Below, piece after piece: positions 21,850 to 33,961 of a DNA stretch of 64,000 nt; the stretch's first letter is position 1, and each line of letters begins with the position of its first letter. The translations under genes were made by a program, and so were the position numbers. Origin of the DNA: Achatina immaculata. Its lineage: Eukaryota; Mollusca; Gastropoda; Stylommatophora; Achatinidae. The stretch lies in contig CM019716.1 of the NCBI GenBank assembly GCA_009760885.1, forward strand, positions 2,795,501-2,859,500. The letters run 5' to 3'. The notes under the pieces were generated by a model that saw only the letters and a program-made list of their open reading frames with translations, did not search any database and was not told the DNA's origin.

Positions 21850-23290
21850 GGAGGAGGAGTAAAAATAACGAGGAAAAATATAGCAAGATAAATAAAGAAA
21901 TAAGACGCAAACGCAGAGAAGCAAAAAAAAAGTGTGATTAAATGAACAGTGCAGACAGATAGAGGACTCTCATAATAAACACAGCAAAAACATGCACAAA
22001 CGAATTAGTGAACTCACAGGCAGGAAAACAAAATATACCACAGGATGTCTGAAATCGAAAGAAGGTTAAAATGTTAATGGGAAAAGAAGACATTGTGGAC
22101 AGGTGGACAGAGTACATAGGTGAGTTATATGGAGGAGAAAGACCAGAATTAACACCAGATACTGAAAACTGTGATGGACCACCAATACTTGAAGATGAAA
22201 TGATAGATGCCATCAAAAACATGGAGAAAGGAAAAGCGACTGGGCCTGATAATATAAAAATAGAAGAAATAGAGGCACTAGAGGAGGCAGGAATAAAAAT
22301 AATAACCAAGCTACGGAATGACATTTACAACAGTGATTATATTCCCAGTGACCTGATTAAATCCACGTTTATAGCACTACCAAAGAAACCAGGTGCAAAA
22401 GAATGTGATGACCACCGGACTATCAGCCTCTCATGTCACATAACGAAGCTACTTCTGAGAATAATTATGAGAAGAACAAGGAAAAAGATAAAAATGGAAA
22501 TAGCAGATGAACAGTTTGGATTTGTTGAAGGAAAGGGAACACACAATGCCATTTATCTTTACGAACACTAACAGAAAGAGCTTTAGAAGTACAGAAAGAT
22601 CTCTACTTATGCTTCATTGATTACACCAAGGGATTAACAAGATGAAACATGATAAATTTTTTAAAATGCTTGAAGACATCAATATAGACAGCAAAGACCT
22701 GAGGATTGTAAAACATCAAATACCTTGGAGCAGTAATAACTTCAGATGGGAAATGCAGTACAAAAACTAGGAGCAGAATAGGCCAAGCAAAGACTGCATT
22801 TCAGAGAATGAGAAACATATTAACCAACACATCCTTATCAATGAATGTTAGAAAACGAGTCCTAAAATGCTATATTGAACCTATCTTGTTATATGGAAGT
22901 GAATCATGGACATTAGTAAAGTCTGCATAAAAATCATTGGAAGCAGCAGAAATGTGGTTTATTAGAAGAATGTTGCGAATCCCCTGGACAGCAAAAATAA
23001 CTAATGAAGAATGTATGAGTAGAGCTGGAGAGACAAAAAAACCTTGTCAAAAAGATAAGAGAGAGGCAATGAGAAGAGGGGGCATAGAAAATATTATAGC
23101 AACAGGAAAAATAGAAGGAAGAAGATCAAGAGGAAGACCAAGAGAAATGATACAAGACAGTATGACGGGATGGTGTGAGAGGAGATAACCAACTGATCTG
23201 ATGGGCTGCATGAAGGATCGTGTACTCTGGAGAAGCATAATAGCCAACGCCAGTCGGCACGGCACATGATGATGATGATGATGATGATGA
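21850..23290 (+). pseudogene. LINE family B, internally deleted copy with (GAT)n tail
   Basis: A plus-strand non-LTR remnant. Readable blocks are GKEDIVDRWTEYIGELYGGE (linker), KGKATGPDNIKIEEIEALEE and FIALPKKPGAKECDDHRTIS (RT blocks), ADEQFGFVEGKGTHNAI, then a jump to YLGAVITSDGKCSTKTRSRI, GSESWTLVKSA, EAAEMWFIRRMLRIPWTAK and EGRRSRGRPREMIQDS. The catalytic xxDD block is absent, so an internal piece of the RT is deleted. The 3' end is GCC-AGTC-GGCACGG sequence running into nine GAT units at about 23265-23290. A detached copy of the same 3' end is at 32425-32510. Confidence 0.75.
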
Positions 23291-25460
23291 TGACGACGAT
23301 TAAAGAACAGTTTTCAGTAGAGGTCGTAGTAGAAAGTCGGTGTTCATCCCAGTCATAACAAAGAGTTAGGCTTCATCAAAGGATAGACTCGGTAAAATCT
23401 TAGCAAAGGAAACATTGCGTATAATATTCTTTATCTGAAGACAACAGAGGACATTATTGGGACTTTTGATGAGAGTGCTAAAAGATCATGAATGGAATGC
23501 CAGGTGTGCAATTAAAATTTGACTTGCTGTATCCAGTTTTCACAACAACTATAATGACCTTGAACACTGTAACTTTCGCATTGACATTATTCACTCGCTT
23601 TCCCTGATAACTGGATACATCACTCTGTTTTAACTCAGCATTGAAGACTACTAAAGCGATAGCTGTTTCTGCTTTTGACTTAAATGTGATTTACTGGTTA
23701 GCATTGGCAACCTTGAGCGCGTCCATGACCTCTAGAAGTTATTGTTACTCAGGTCAGTTCATTTGGTTATTCCTTACCAAGATGTAAATCGGTATCCAGG
23801 GCTATATGGCATTGAAATGTCTAAACACTTCAGTTTTCTATGCTAGGTCAGCGTTTTAAATATAATTCATTCATTATATCTGTGTTGGCGAGAGCTGACC
23901 ATCATGCTTCCTCATTTTATGTGACTTTTGGTATTTTCAATCAGCATGGCTGACCTTTTTCATGTTCCAGCTGGCTAGTCTATAAAACGTTTCTCTCTTG
24001 ATCGCTCTTTCTTTTTTTCCGATGAGTTTTCCCGTGATTAGAAGATAAGATCATCTAACTTTTGTATTCTCGTGTATTCAAAAGAATGTTGACTGTCAGT
24101 GCGAGTTTCCTGACCTGTCACACCATGTACCATCTTTGGTCTGTGGTCAACACTGTCTTCACGCGAGAGCAAAGTTCACAGTTGTCCAGAGCCTCGCAAT
24201 TCTAGGAGCCCAGTGGTGAATTTATCACCAACTGATTAATGTGGATTATTGGTCTGAATTCACTCATAATTTGTTTAGTCCATAGAATCATGACCTTTGT
24301 GCAATTTCATCTTGCGACTCAGTAAAGCTTTGACCAGGAACGGTAATCACCCGATGGCGTCTAAAGTGAGACTCTCCGAGATGTGCAGCAAACTAACTTC
24401 AGGCGTCTAGAAATCTGTGTTTCACCATGAATGTTCTTGTGCATGAAGTTGACAAACTGTACAGGGGATCCTTCATCTTTGAGAACTGAAACTTACAAAG
24501 ACACACTTTCACAGCGCAATGAGCCCTCAGCTTTGGAACTGGCTTTCCCTCATGTGCACGGAAAATGTCATTCTGAAGACCTTTGATATCACACTAATTG
24601 TAAAACAATTCTCAACAAAGAAATTTCGCAAACACTTGTATCCATTAATAAACATAGTTTAATCATTCATATTGTACAATTTAGCGATTAATTATTATTT
24701 ATATGTTGAAATGTTTGTATTTCAAATATTATAATGTTCATTGCTTTTTTTTTTTTACATTTTTAAACATTGATTTTTTTTCAAAGTACCATTAAGTGTA
24801 AATGGTTTATTTTATTTGTCGCTTAAATTTTTAATCCCGTTAATTTGTGGGTTGGGACCTCAATGCAATTTTTACCTATGGCACACTGTTAAGACCTCAC
24901 CGTCAGTTTGAGGTCTACATGGCTGACTACGTCCTGGGCAATCATGTTGCATTTTCCTGTATTCACCGAGCATGTGTGATGTGGACTCGACTATGAACTG
25001 AGCATTTATACACTACTTCTGGTGTGAGATATCTGAAAGTAATTAAAGAACTGGGCTGAACGTTCTATAGAGAACCAGTAACACATCTTATCATGCAGCG
25101 CACCTAGCATTAGACTGGAAACAAATCCTGACATATTTTAGACGTCATGTCAGAAGCCGTGGACAGTATAGCGAAAACAAGAGCCGTAATTGTTTACAGA
25201 CACAAGTGAGCAGTCACGAGTTGTCCCCCCTTTGCGTGAGCTCTGACTCAACAATAATCATTTTCTGTTGCATGACTATTAAATTAAAGTGATCAACGGT
25301 CCCGCATTATATGAGACAGTCCCATTTTTTGAGGGATTTCTCATGTGATTCATATTACCTCGGTCGAGACGTCTAAGTGTCCTCTTTTTTTAAACATATG
25401 TGGCATGCTGTCCTGTGTTCTAATCTTTGATCGCCGCATGTTCGTAAATATCCAGAGTTG
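23291..25460. other. Unassigned stretch
   Basis: About 2.2 kb with no supported ORF, RNA gene or repeat homology in this window. Confidence 0.35.
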
Positions 25461-25606
25461 TTAAAATTATCCTTGGTAGAAATGTTACTATCCTGAGGAC
25501 GTTTCATTTTAAAATTATCTTTAGTGGAAATGTTACTATCTTGAGGACATTTCATTTTAAAATTATCTTTAGTGGAAATGTTACTATCCTGAAGAGATTT
25601 CACTCT
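25461..25606. repeat. Tandem repeat, 48 bp x 3
   Basis: ttaaaattatc starts at 25461, 25509 and 25557. The third copy diverges at its end. Confidence 0.9.
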
Positions 25607-26416
25607 GCAGGGAAGCACAACAAGCAGGCATGGCTGACACATTCAGAAGTATAAAGTTGGAAACCTGGTCTAGCGATTAAAATTTTGGTTAAAATCTAAA
25701 TATAACTCAGTTCCTCCTTCTGATTCGATGAATGCCATTACTATTTCTTCTACCTCTGCTTTTTCTTCTTCTTTTTCTTCTTCTATCTCCCTTGAACAAC
25801 GAACATGTTTGGTTTTTGTTGGGTTTTTTTTTTTTTTACAATCGGTGTGAGGAAAATGAGGCACAGCGTCGTGTTGTTGTGGAAACGGGTTGTAGCGGCC
25901 ATTTTTTTTTTTTTTTGGTCTCCATGACTGGAGCTAAAGACCAGTAGAGGCCAGTGCCATAGAGAATTCGACGATTCCTGTCCCTTTATCCCGGCTGCGC
26001 TGGGGATATCAAATGGGACAAGGTCTTGCTCATGGTTCGCCACCCCTGACTAGTTCTTAGCTACGAGCCTCTGATCGTCAAATCGGACAACGTCCACGCT
26101 CAGCCCCCCACCCCCCCCCCTCCCCACCCCCACGGTCTCCCTCCGCCAACGGGCGTTTCAACTTAGAAAAGATGATTAAGTTCATTTATGAATCAAAGGT
26201 CAAAGTGAGTGTTAAATCGAAAATAAAACTCACAACACATCGTGGACTGCATTGAATGAATGTAAGTGAAAACGGAAACTGAAAAGCTGAAAACAGGGAA
26301 ACCGTCAGTTGAAAGATTTGTTTTCCAACTAACATTAGACCGGATTGAAGGAATCCATTCTTTAACATACTGACACTTCAATGCACAAAACTTTGCCTTT
26401 GTTGAATCATTGAAAG
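25607..26416. other. Unassigned stretch with homopolymers
   Basis: Contains T runs near 25827 and 25902 and a C-rich patch near 26104. No gene recognised. Confidence 0.3.
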
Positions 26417-26420
26417 GAAT

Positions 26421-26446
26421 TGAAAGAAAGAAAGAAAGAAAGAAAG
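26421..26446. repeat. (GAAA)n microsatellite
   Basis: Six gaaa units. Confidence 0.9.
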
Positions 26447-26575
26447 TCTACTGTTATTGCCAATATACACCTCATCCAAACTCATAGATCAGAGGAAAGC
26501 GAAGACAACTCTGTTTACGTTTGCTGAAGTTTTTTTGGAGGGTTGTTGCCCTTCCATGTGGTATACTTAGGTCTC

Positions 26576-26577
26576 AC

Positions 26578-26647
<70 letters not shown>

Positions 26648-26656
26648 ATAGATAGG
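26576..26656. repeat. (GATA)n microsatellite
   Basis: About 19 gata units, the last few interrupted. It ends at the truncated 5' end of the next LINE. Confidence 0.95.
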
Positions 26657-26658
26657 TA

Positions 26659-27654
26659 GATTGTGTCAAAAGTTATCTGTGGAGAACATACCTCCAGCAG
26701 CTTTAGGGTACAAACAGGAGTGAAACAGGGATGTGTACTATCACCAACATTATTTATCTTGGCAGTAGACTGGTTAATGAAGGAGGCAACATCAGACAAG
26801 CGCAGAGGATTACAATGGACCCTTAACACAGTGCTGGAGGACCTTGACTTTGCGGACGACATTTGTCTATTATCAAGCAGTCACAAAGATATGCAAGACA
26901 AAATAAACAAGTTAACCCAGAATGCAAACAACATAGGACTAAAGATCAACGTAGGAAAGACAAAGTTAATGAAGCAAAATGTGAACAACAGAAATGTACT
27001 CAGAGTAGATAACAAGTTAGTGGAGGAGGTCAACGAATTTGTATACCTTGGCAGCAGAGTAGTAGAAAATGGAGACAGCACAGAGGACATCAACAGCAGA
27101 CTTACTAAAGCAAACCAGGCTTTTGCAATGCTACAGAATATATGGAAATCAAATAAACTAAGCATAAATATGAAAATCAGGATATTTAAGAGTAATGTTC
27201 TAAGTGTACTACTCTATGGAAGTGAATGCTGGAAAATCACCAAAACCATAGAAAACAAGTTGAATTCTTTCCAGACTAAATGTTTACGTAGAATTAAAAA
27301 AATATTTTGGCCAAACACCATAAGAAATAACATCTTATTGGCAGAAATGCAGATGAAACCACTGACAACAATTATTGAGGAAAGACGCTGGCGATGGTTG
27401 GGACATGTGCTCCGAATGACTGACAACTCACTACCAAAAATAGCACTAAGATGGACACCACAGGGGAGCAGAAGTAAGGGTAGACCAAAAGAGACATGGA
27501 GAAGAACAACAGAAAGGATGTTGAGCAATAGAGGGCTCACCTGGGCAAGAGCAGAAAAAAAGGCGAAAGACAGGCATTTGTGGAAAACCCTTGCGGAAGC
27601 CCCATGTGCCCTGGGCACTTAAGGTGCAGAGAGAGAGAGAGATTGTGTCAAGAG
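26659..27654 (+). mobile_element. RTE-like LINE family E, 5'-truncated, (GA)n tail, probable TSD
   Basis: Insertion of about 970 bp. gattgtgtcaaaag precedes it (26659-26672) and gattgtgtcaagag follows its GA tail (27641-27654): a 14 bp target duplication with one mismatch, or partly microhomology. The 3' end is a (GA)n run just after the stop codon. A second copy is at 33925-34841. Confidence 0.75.
26672..27622 (+). pseudogene. ORF2 C-terminal half of family E LINE
   Basis: An uninterrupted frame of about 317 codons ending at 27622. It starts mid-RT with KVICGEHTSSSFRVQTGVKQG and has the catalytic box LEDLDFADD, then GLKINVGKTKLMKQ, EFVYLGSRVVENGDSTEDI, LLYGSECWKITKTIENKLN, RRWRWLGHVLRM and GRPKETWRRTTERML. 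It ends LAEAPCALGT. This order is that of RTE-type elements. Lacking the endonuclease and the first RT blocks, it is dead on arrival, but the intact frame suggests recent insertion. Confidence 0.8.
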
Positions 27655-27836
27655 AATAATATATTAATATGTGTCCGGATAATTTCTTTAACTTCAAATT
27701 TTCTGGTCTATTTTAAAAATTGTTCTCATTTATAAATCCTATTTTCCGAGGACATTTTGGATTGTTCCAGAATTTGTCTGTTGAGCCCACTAGCTGTAGA
27801 ACTTTTTCTATCAGTTCCCTAGGGAAATTCAAGTTT

Positions 27837-27845
27837 TATATATAT

Positions 27846-27887
<42 letters not shown>
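27837..27887. repeat. (TA)n microsatellite
   Basis: A TA tract with one phase slip at the 3' end of the adjoining minus-strand LINE; probably its tail. Confidence 0.9.
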
Positions 27888-27888
<1 letters not shown>

Positions 27889-30005
27889 TTCCCGTGCCGT
27901 TAGACGTCACATAGGGCTCGCAAAGTAGTTCGCCAATTTTTCCTGTCTTCGGCGAGTCTTTCAACCTCATCAAAGGATTTTATGCCTGTTAACTTGGCCT
28001 CTCTTAATAATGTTCTCTTCAGAGTTTCACGCGGTCTGCCCCTTTTTCTTCGGCCTGTTGTGTTCCACTTGATAGCTTGTTTTGGGATTCTCTGCTCATT
28101 TCTTCTCATCAAGTGGCCAACATATGTCCATCTCCTTTTCCTGATCACCCGTGAGACTGGTTGTTGTTCAGTCATCTGTCTTATCTCTGCATTGTTCTTG
28201 AATTCATTCCACTTGATGCCGAGTATTTTCCTTAGGCATTTGTTTTCAAAAGAGTCTAATTTCTTTTCTATTTCTTTAGTTGTTTTCCAGCTTTCGCATG
28301 CATAAATGAGGGTGGATATTACATTTGAATTGAATAGTCTTAACTTGGTTTTTGTGCTTATAACTTTTGAATTCCATATGTTCTCAAGATTCTTGAAGAT
28401 TGATGCTGCTTTTGCAATTCTGATCCTAACTTCCTTTCTAGTGTCACCATCCTGGTCTATGTAGCTGCCAAGGTATGCAAACTGATTGACTTCTTCAATA
28501 TCTGTCCCTTCTATGTGTATTTTTCCATTTTGATTGATGGGAATTTTCATTATTTTTGTTTTGTCCTTGTTAATTTCAAGTCCTATTTTGCTAGCCAGTG
28601 AAGATAGGCTATCTGTTTTTTCTTACATGGAATTCACATTATTACTGATAAGAGTTATGTCATCAGCAAAATCAAGATCTTCTAGTTGGGTCCCATGTAC
28701 CCAGTCAATACCTGTGTTACCTGTGCAGCATTTTTTCATTATGAAGTCTATTGTAATCCCAAAAAGTAAAGGAGACAGTATACATCCTTGTTTCACGCCT
28801 GTTTCAATCTGGAACCATTCACTCATCCCTTCTTCTGTCTTGACTGCACAACCATATCTATTGTATAAGTCCTTAATGATGTTGACAATTTTAGATGATA
28901 TTCCATATAGACATAAAATTCTCCATAATGAATCTCTGTGTATGCTATCAAATGCCTTCTTAAAATCTATGAAATTCAGTATTAATGGTTTCTGCTTTTC
29001 AATATGTTCTTCAAGTATTATTCTGAGAGTAAAGATCTGGTCGAGACAGCTTCTCCCTTTTCGAAATCCTGCTTGTTCTTCTCTCATTGCAGTATCCACT
29101 ATATCTTTGAGTCTATTCAAAATGACCTTGCAAAATACTTTTGACACAACTGATATTAAGGTTACTCCTCTCCAGTTGTTACAGTCACTAAGGTTGCCCT
29201 TTTTTGGTATTTTCACAATGATTCCCCTCTTCCAATTAGAAGGGACCTTTTCTTCTTTCCAAATCTTGTTAAACATTCTCTGTAGTTGTCTCATGTTGTC
29301 GCTATTGATAGCTTTTAGCATCTCGGCTGTTATTTCATCTTCACCTGCAGCTTTGTTGTTAGCCATTAAATTCACTGCTGTTTCAATTTCATGCAATTCA
29401 ATTTCATCTAGATTGACATTTAGTTGTGGGGCTGGTAAGTCAGTTTCAAGGTTTAACAATTCTTTTGGGTGTGGTCGATTGAGTATTTCTTGGAAGTGTT
29501 CAGCCCATCTTTGCTTTTGGTCTTTATTTGATGTTAATAGTGTTCCAGTTTTGCTAAGGACTGGTCTTTCTTTAGATGTAATAGTACCTGTTAGCCTCTT
29601 TTGTATGTTATATAAAGTTTTGCTGTCTCCTGTTTTTGCTGCTTTTTCTGCCTCTTTCGCCATATTGTCTATGTATTCTCTTTTATCCCTTCTAGCTGAA
29701 CTTTTTACTTTCTTGTCTATGTCTTTGTATTTTGCTTTTGCCGAATCTCTTTCATGATCTGCTTTTGCATTCAACATGTTTAATTTGACTGCTCGTCTTT
29801 CATGTATATACTTCCATGTTTTATCTGATATCCATGCTTTTCTATTTGGTTTTTCCAATCCAGCGCTTACTTTTGCTGCTGTGATTATGGCTGTGCTGTA
29901 AGAATTCCATAACTCATCTATACCTATCTCCTCAACTTCACTGGGTGTTTTGGAATGATTGGCAAGTTCCTGATTGAAATTAATGTTAGTATTTTCTTCT
30001 TGTAG
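27888..30005 (-). pseudogene. RTE-like LINE family A, copy 1 (left arm of inverted pair)
   Basis: A minus-strand ORF2 lacking the endonuclease. It runs from a linker (FNQELANHSKTPSEVEEIG) through KAAGEDEITAEMLKAI, NNWRGVTLISVVSKVFCKVI, QAGFRKGRSCLDQIFTLRII, LNFIDFKKAFDSIHRDSLWR and TGVKQGCILSPLLFGI to the catalytic LEDLDFADDITL. One in-frame stop follows NNVNSM (about 28625). The frame then continues with GLEINKDKTKIMK, QFAYLGSYIDQDGDT, RKRRWTYVGHLMRR and GRPRETLKRTLL, ending RTTLRALCDV. Apart from that single stop it is nearly intact over 2.1 kb. It faces copy 2 head to head. Confidence 0.85.
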
Positions 30006-30104
30006 GCTGTGGATGTTTATCTTTCTGTGTATATATATGATATTATACTGTAAGTAGGTATTGGAAAACAAATGCTGTTTTTTTTTTACTGTGTGACATA
30101 AAGA

Positions 30105-32218
30105 AAATCAGTTAACAGTGATCACAATCTGTGTATAGGGAAAATAAACCTAAAACTGTTAAGCCAACACAAGAAATCAATAAACAGACAGATAAACAAG
30201 AGAATACTAACAGTAATTTCAATCAGGAAACTAGCAGTCAAATTAGTCATGTTGAATGTAAATACAGATCTTGGAAAAGATCTAGCAAAAGCAACATACA
30301 AAGAAATAGACAAGAAAGTAAAAAGTTCAGCTAGAAGGGATAAAAGAGAATACATAGACAATATGGCAAAAGAGGCAGAGAAAGCAGCAAAAACAGGAGA
30401 CAGCAAAACTTTATATAACATACAAAAGAGGCTAACAGGTACTATTACATCTAAAGAAAGACCAGTCCTTAGCAAAACTGGAACTCTGTTAACATCAAGC
30501 AAAGACCAAAAGCAAAGATGGGCTGAACACTTCCAGGAAATGCTTAATCGACCACGCCCAAACAAATTGTTAAACCTTGAAACCGACTTACCAGCCCCAC
30601 AATTAAATGTCAAACTAGATGAAATTACATTGCGTGAAATTGAAACAGCAGTGATTTTAATGGCTAACAACAAAGCTGCAGGTGAAGATGAAATAACACC
30701 CGAAATGTTAAAAGCTATCAATAGTGACAACATGAGACAACTACAGAGAATGTTTAACAAGATTTGGAAAGAAGAAAAGGTCCCTTCTAAATGGAAAAAA
30801 GGAATCATTGTTAAAATACCAAAAAAAAAAAAAAAAGGCAACATTAGGGACTGTAACAATTGGAGAGGAGTAACCTTAAAATCAATTCTGTCAAAAGTAT
30901 TTTGCAAGATCATTTTGAATAGACTTAAAGATATAGTGGATACCGCAATGAGAGAAGAACAAGCAGGATTTCGAAGAGGGAGAAGATGTCTCAACCAGAT
31001 CTTTACTCTAAGAATAATACTTGAAGAACATATTGAAAAGCAGAAACCATTAATATTGAACTTCATAGACTTTAAAAAGGCATTTGATAGCATACACAGA
31101 GATTCATTGTGGAGAATTTTAAGTATGTATGGAATACCATCTAAAATTGTCAACATCATTAAGGACTTCTACAATGGAAGTCAAAACAGAAGAAGAGATG
31201 AGTGAATGGTTCCAGATTGAAACAGGCGTGAAACAAGGATGTATACTGTCTCCTTTGCTTTTTGGAATTACAATAGACTTCATAATGAAAAAATGCTGCA
31301 CAGGTAACACAGGTATTGACTGGGTACATGAGACCCAACTAGAAGATCTTGATTTTGCTGATGACATAACTCTTATCAGTAACAATGTGAATTCCATGCA
31401 AGAAAAAATAGATAGCCTGTCTTCACTGACTAGCAAAATAGGACTTGAAATTAACAAGGACAAAACAAAAATAATGAAACCTCCCATTAATCATAATGGA
31501 AAAATACACATAGAAAGGATATATATTGAAGAAGTCAGTCAATTTGCATACCTTGGCAGCTACATAGACCAGGATGATGACACCAGAAAGGAAGTTAGAA
31601 TTGGAATTGCAAAAGCAGCATCGATCTTCAAGAATCTTGAGAACATATGGAATTCAAAAGTCATAAGCACAAAAACCAAGTTAAGACTATTCAATTCAAA
31701 TGTAATAACTACACTCATTTATGCATGCGAAAGCTGGAAAACAACTGAAGAAATAGACAAGAAGTTAGTCTCTTTTGAAAACAAATGCTTAAGGAAAATA
31801 CTCGGCATCAACTGGAACGAAGTCAAGAACAATAATGAGATAAGACAGATGACTGAACAACAAGCAGTCTCATTGGTGATCAGGAAAAGGACATGGACAT
31901 ATGTTGGTCACGTGATGAGAAGAAACAGTCAGAGAATCTCAAAACAGGCTATCAAGTGGAACATTACAGGCCAAAGGAAAAGAGGTAGACCACGTGAAAC
32001 TCTAAAGAGGATATTGAGTGAATGTTCTGTTTACATGAGAGACACTGAACTAGAAGTGAATGTTCTGTTTACGTGTTTGTTTTGTAGCTGACCTTCATGT
32101 GAGAGGCCAAATTAATAGGCATAAAATCCCTTGATGAGGTTGAAAGACTCACCGAAGACAGGAAAAATTGACAAACTACCTTGCGAGCCTTATGTGACGT
32201 TTAACGGCACTGGAAGGA
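30105..32218 (+). pseudogene. RTE-like LINE family A, copy 2 (right arm of inverted pair)
   Basis: A plus-strand copy of the element at 27888-30005. It starts slightly further upstream, with the endonuclease SDHN motif near 30117. It lacks about 250 bases of linker (the segment from KTPSEVEEIG to HERRAVK in copy 1). RT blocks are KAAGEDEITPEML, NNWRGVTLKSILSKV, AGFRRGRRCLNQI and FKKAFDSIHR. A frameshift near 31200 precedes ETGVKQGCILSPLL and LEDLDFADDITL. An insertion of about 80 bases near 32015-32100, containing two gtgaatgttctgtttac repeats, interrupts the C-terminus, after which the 3' end resumes. Confidence 0.85.
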
Positions 32219-32255
32219 TAAAGAAAATAAAATGTAAAAAAAAAACAAAAAAACA

Positions 32256-32272
32256 CGTCCCTGGGTGGGCTC

Positions 32273-32323
<51 letters not shown>

Positions 32324-32329
32324 AGAGAC
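32256..32329 (-). tRNA. tRNA-Asn (anticodon GTT)
   Basis: A 74-base minus-strand sequence folds as a standard cloverleaf. The 7 bp acceptor stem pairs GTCTCTG with CAGGGAC (one G-T); the D arm is GCGC/GCGC; the anticodon stem TTCGG/CCGAA closes loop CTGTTAA; the T arm GGTGG/CCACC closes TTCGAGC. The discriminator is G. Two bases past the 3' end comes TTTTTTT, a Pol III terminator. The intact stems and terminator argue for a functional gene, not a SINE head. It starts 37 bp beyond the 3' end of LINE copy 2. Confidence 0.95.
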
Positions 32330-32424
32330 CGGCATGTGGCGGGTTATACGAAACTGGACTGTCGCATTTAGATTAATTCTGTACCAAGCAAACACCACTG
32401 CACCAATAATTCCCGACGACGAGA

Positions 32425-32510
32425 ATCATCATCACCAGGTGCCATGGCGACTGACGTTGGCTATTATGCTTCTCCAGAGTATCCGAACCTTCATACGGGC
32501 CTTTAACTCG
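32425..32510 (-). pseudogene. LINE family B 3'-end fragment
   Basis: The minus strand matches 23194-23280: tctggagaagcataatagcc, then caacgtcagtcg and a short gatgatgat run. Only the last ~85 bases of the element are present. Confidence 0.65.
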
Positions 32511-32769
32511 AGAACAAGACGAGAGTGTAAAAACATCCCGTCTCAGCTCTGGGACATGACAATCTTTGTGGAAGTAACAATTAGTTATCAGTACTATCAC
32601 TGAGTGGTATAAAGATATTCACGGGCAGTCATACGTGTTCATTCTTTACGAGTTCTGGTGTGCTTTTTCTTAGACCACACCGTCTATGTATTTTTTTCTT
32701 TTCTCTGTTCAGCGTTTGTGCTGAAACGTAACATTTTTGTTGAGACAAAGACACTGTCCGCTTTGGCAA

Positions 32770-33500
32770 TCAGCGACCCATGACTGACACGCCAGTGTCA
32801 GAGCTGGCGACCCATAGCTGACATGCCAGTGTCAGGGCTGGCGACCCATAGCTGACATGCCAGTGTCAGGGCTGGCGACCCATAGCTAACATGCCAGTGT
32901 CCGAGCTGGCGACCTATAGCTGACATGCCAGTCTCCGAGCTGGCGACCTATAGCTAACATGCAAGTGTTGGAGCTGGCGACCTATAGCTAACATGCCAGT
33001 GTCAAAGCTGGCGACCTATAGCTGACATGCCAGTGTCAGGGCTGGCGACCTATAGCTGACATGCCAGTCTCCGAGCTGGCGACCCATAGCTAACATGCCA
33101 GTGTCAGGGCTGGCGACCTATAGCTGACATGCCAGTGTCAGGGCTGGCGACCCATAGCTAACATGCCAGTGTCGAAGCTGGCGACCCATAGCTAACATGC
33201 CAGTGTCAGGGCTGGCGACCTATAGCTAACATGCCAGTGTCAGGGCTGGCGACCTATAGCTAACATGCCAGTGTCAGGGCTGGCGACCTATAGCTAACAT
33301 GCCAGTGTCAGGGCTGGCGACCTATAGCTAACATGCCAGTGTCAGGGCTGGCGACCTATAGCTAACATGCCAGTGTCAGGGCTGGCGACCTATAGCTGAC
33401 ATGCCAGCGTTGGAGCTGGCGACCCATAGCTAACATGCCAGCGTCGGAGCTGGCGACCCATAGCTAACATGCCAGTGTCAGAGCTGGCGTACCATAGCTG
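32770..33500. repeat. Minisatellite, 34 bp unit
   Basis: About 22 copies of a unit with ctggcgaccyatagctaac and atgccagtgtcaggg. Sub-types (cagggc, ccgagc, tcgaagc) are intermixed. Its unique flanks match a single-unit locus at 39519-39625. Confidence 0.95.
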
Positions 33501-33639
33501 ACCAAGACCTTGTCCCACCTCGCCGTTGGTACCTCCAGAGAGGAAGTGGGGAGGAATTTAAATAGATTATTGTTTTATAAGCTTTCTAGCTGATTACCCG
33601 GCGTTGCCCGGGTTTAGTTTATCCCAATCAACAACGTTC

Positions 33640-33830
33640 TATTCATTTCCACAACCTTCTAGACGGTTCTGCAACGTTCAATTTATTTCCACAGCCTTCT
33701 AGAAAGTTCTACAGAGGTCTATTCAGTTCCACAATCTTCTAGAAGGTTCTATAATGTTCTATTCATTTCCACAACATTCTAGAACGTTTTACAGAGTCTA
33801 GACGGTTCAACAGAGTTCTATTCCTTCCAT
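33640..33830. repeat. Tandem repeat, ~51 bp, within repeat X
   Basis: Four degenerate copies containing ttcatttccacaaccttctag and ggttctacagagttc. Confidence 0.8.
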
Positions 33831-33913
33831 TCGACTAAACGTGGGTTTAATTGTCATGATGATTGTCACCAGTCAGCTTAGCAATCCCGAAAACTATGGA
33901 TTCGACATTAATC

Positions 33914-33923
33914 TCGGTCAATT

Positions 33924-33924
<1 letters not shown>
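33914..33924. repeat. Target duplication, left (family E copy 2)
   Basis: tcggtcaattt is repeated at 34842-34852 on the other side of the LINE. Confidence 0.75.

Positions 33925-33961
<37 letters not shown>

Noticed and set aside
28534..29757. 407-codon plus-strand open frame
   Set aside because: Antisense shadow of LINE family A copy 1.
30122..31159. 345-codon minus-strand open frame
   Set aside because: Antisense shadow of LINE family A copy 2.
32770..33500. Regular direct repeats resembling a CRISPR array
   Set aside because: Units are contiguous with no unique spacers, and the genome is eukaryotic.
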